Source of the DNA: Tribonema minus | Lineage: Eukaryota; Sar; Xanthophyceae; Tribonematales; Tribonemataceae | Assembly: GCA_017506865.1 (NCBI GenBank) | Contig: JAFCMP010000016.1 | Span: forward strand, 1-64,000 | Direction: 5' to 3' | Length of the DNA: 64,000 bases | Shown here: in pieces, positions 63,701-64,000 of the stretch | Numbering within the stretch: position 1 is the first letter of the stretch | Layout of the letters: each line of letters begins with the position of its first letter | Position numbers and translations under genes: made by a program | The notes under the pieces: generated by a model | What the model saw: only the letters and a program-made list of their open reading frames with translations | Told to the model about the DNA's origin: nothing | The model's database searches: none

Positions 63701-63931
63701 CCACTGGCCCCTTCACCGTCCCCCCCACCGACCCCCCCACCGACCCTGAGGCGACGGTTCCCGCTGCCACGGAACCTGCTACGGAACCCGCTACAGAACC
63801 CGCCACTACGCAGCCTGTGACTGCTGAGCCGACAGCCGAGCCGACAGCCGAGCCCACAGCGGAGCCCGTGCCGACGATGCCGGTGACGACGTCCGACGGG
63901 GGGTGCCAACCGGAGGGGTTCCAGTGCGACG
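57590..63931 (+). CDS. Secreted multi-domain CBM1 (fungal-type cellulose-binding) protein, partial (runs off window)
   Basis: Seven exons are visible: 57590-57875, 59715-59915, 60944-60979, 61433-61804, 62452-62589, 63121-63190, 63621-63931 (phase 1 donor at 63932; continues). The N-terminus MVHRTTFVALLATVCLIERA is a signal peptide, followed by a poly-Ala run (GCA repeat). Five complete CBM1 modules follow (first YDQCGGTGFVGPTVCAAGFK), each with the QCGG, G-CC, C and (Y/F/W)SQC-type aromatic/Cys pattern; a sixth begins at CQPEGFQCDG. Linkers are Pro/Thr/Glu-rich with TVTEP and TAEP repeats, likely glycosylated. There is no catalytic domain so far, so it is probably a cell-wall or extracellular polysaccharide-binding protein. 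Introns split each module after the second Gly of QCGG in phase 1. ATG 57590 sits in a good context (CACACCATGG). Confidence 0.9.
59193..59575 (+). repeat. Three upstream echoes of CBM1 exon 2 5' edge
   Basis: GTG(T/C)GCAGGCAGGGGCTGGCT, GGGCACCAACTGCTAC recurs at about 59194-59232, 59365-59410 and 59533-59575, before the real acceptor at 59714. Units also repeat the CCCCCTTGACA.-type C-rich polypyrimidine and AGTAACATCAACT text, about 165-180 bp each. Confidence 0.95.
60028..60190 (+). repeat. Two downstream echoes of CBM1 exon 2 3' edge
   Basis: GGCTGCT(C/T)CCT.GCCAATGGCC, AGTGTGGAG/GTA-like copies lie at 60030-60066 and 60150-60190. They are embedded in repeats of GCTGTAATGTG, GGAGCATCC, TTCA.GTGGGATT.GGGT. 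Confidence 0.92.
61655..61750 (+). repeat. 15-bp minisatellite encoding (TVTEP)n linker
   Basis: ACAGTTACGGAGCCG repeats about six times in CBM1 exon 4 with rare variants (CAG for CCG, ACG for ACA). Confidence 0.95.
61886..61940 (+). repeat. Downstream echo of CBM1 exon 4 3' edge
   Basis: GCAGCTGTGCGC, GCGCGCCCGTTCGCACAGTG, CGGTG/GTGAGTCA repeats the exon end at 61770-61810 about 115 bp downstream, donor retained. Confidence 0.93.
62095..62375 (+). repeat. Two upstream echoes of CBM1 exon 5 5' edge
   Basis: CTGCAGGCGCAAGGTGGGCC at 62097-62130 and CTCTGCAGGCGTGAGCTGGAC at 62342-62370 copy the exon start at 62452. They share upstream text CCCTCATGTGCATGTATACC. An additional faint copy (TAGGCGTGAGGAGGG) lies near 62233. 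Confidence 0.88.
62637..62705 (+). repeat. Downstream echo of CBM1 exon 5 3' edge
   Basis: GCGCCTCAGGGCCCCATGCC, then TGCAGTGGTGGAAGCAGTGC, GCAG/GTTCGCGAGAC copies the exon end at 62540-62600 and its donor. Confidence 0.92.
62850..62910 (+). repeat. Upstream echo of CBM1 exon 6
   Basis: TTCGCAGGCAAGCACTGCAC, ATGGGGCTTAGCTGCTGTGC then AGGGTCAGG mirrors the whole short exon 6 (63121-63190) in shortened form. Confidence 0.8.
63470..63550 (+). repeat. Upstream echo of CBM1 exon 7 5' edge
   Basis: A C-run, CTGCAG/CCAGTGCGACTCCATCGA, GTACACCTCCCTCA and CCCCTGCTGGCCGCGCCCC repeat the exon start at 63621 about 127 bp upstream, with acceptor and polypyrimidine run retained, before switching to TGACTTCAACTTGAAGT-type intron text. 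Confidence 0.95.
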
Positions 63932-64000
63932 GTGAGTTGAAGTTCAAGTTGAAGTTGAAGTTGAACTCGAAGTGCACGGGGGGGGGGGGCATTTCGTCGT

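Overview
The window looks like nuclear DNA of a eukaryotic microalga, most likely a chlorophyte green alga. It carries spliced genes whose introns are all GT-AG, a transcription-factor-like C-terminal region of a type I associate with green-algal bZIP proteins, a secreted protein built from fungal-type (CBM1) cellulose-binding modules, a bacterial-type tryptophanyl-tRNA synthetase with introns, and large retroelements. The species call is inference; other microalgae cannot be excluded. No rRNA, intact tRNA, CRISPR or prokaryotic operon was seen.

Layout. 1-8996 (minus strand): a decayed Ty3/Gypsy chromovirus-like retrotransposon whose long gag-pol frame contains a C5-cytosine DNA methyltransferase domain between gag and protease. 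10859-18457 (plus): the last four exons of a bZIP-like gene; its introns hold a CTG tract of about 1296 pure units (11715-15604) and a perfect 57-bp-arm hairpin (17665-17791). 19223-21363 (plus): a two-exon YeeE/YedE sulfur-transport membrane protein. 21.8-35.6 kb: gene-poor, with a 148-bp truncated LINE copy (25069-25216) and one hypothetical gene (29387-30140). 35738-45904 (plus): a complete eight-exon TrpRS. 47392-57059 (minus): a 9.7-kb apparently full-length LINE encoding an OTU-like protease, reverse transcriptase and R2-type restriction-like endonuclease, flanked by a 13-bp target-site duplication. 57590 to beyond the window end (plus): a secreted multi-CBM1 protein.

The most striking signal runs through all four spliced genes. 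Almost every exon is accompanied in its neighbouring introns by one to six degenerate copies of its own splice junction. Copies of an exon's 5' edge (intron end, AG, first tens of bases) lie upstream; copies of its 3' edge (last tens of bases, GT, intron start) lie downstream. I call these exon-edge echoes. I count about 24 junctions and roughly 60 echoes. They look like repeated tandem duplication of splice-junction segments, leaving only the copy contiguous with the exon body functional, and they account for much of the intron length. The giant CTG tract itself sits inside one such echo, at the place where the functional copy has only a few CTG units.

The four cellular genes have no obvious shared pathway (transcription, sulfur uptake, organellar-type translation, extracellular polysaccharide binding); all lie on the plus strand, whereas both large retroelements lie on the minus strand.
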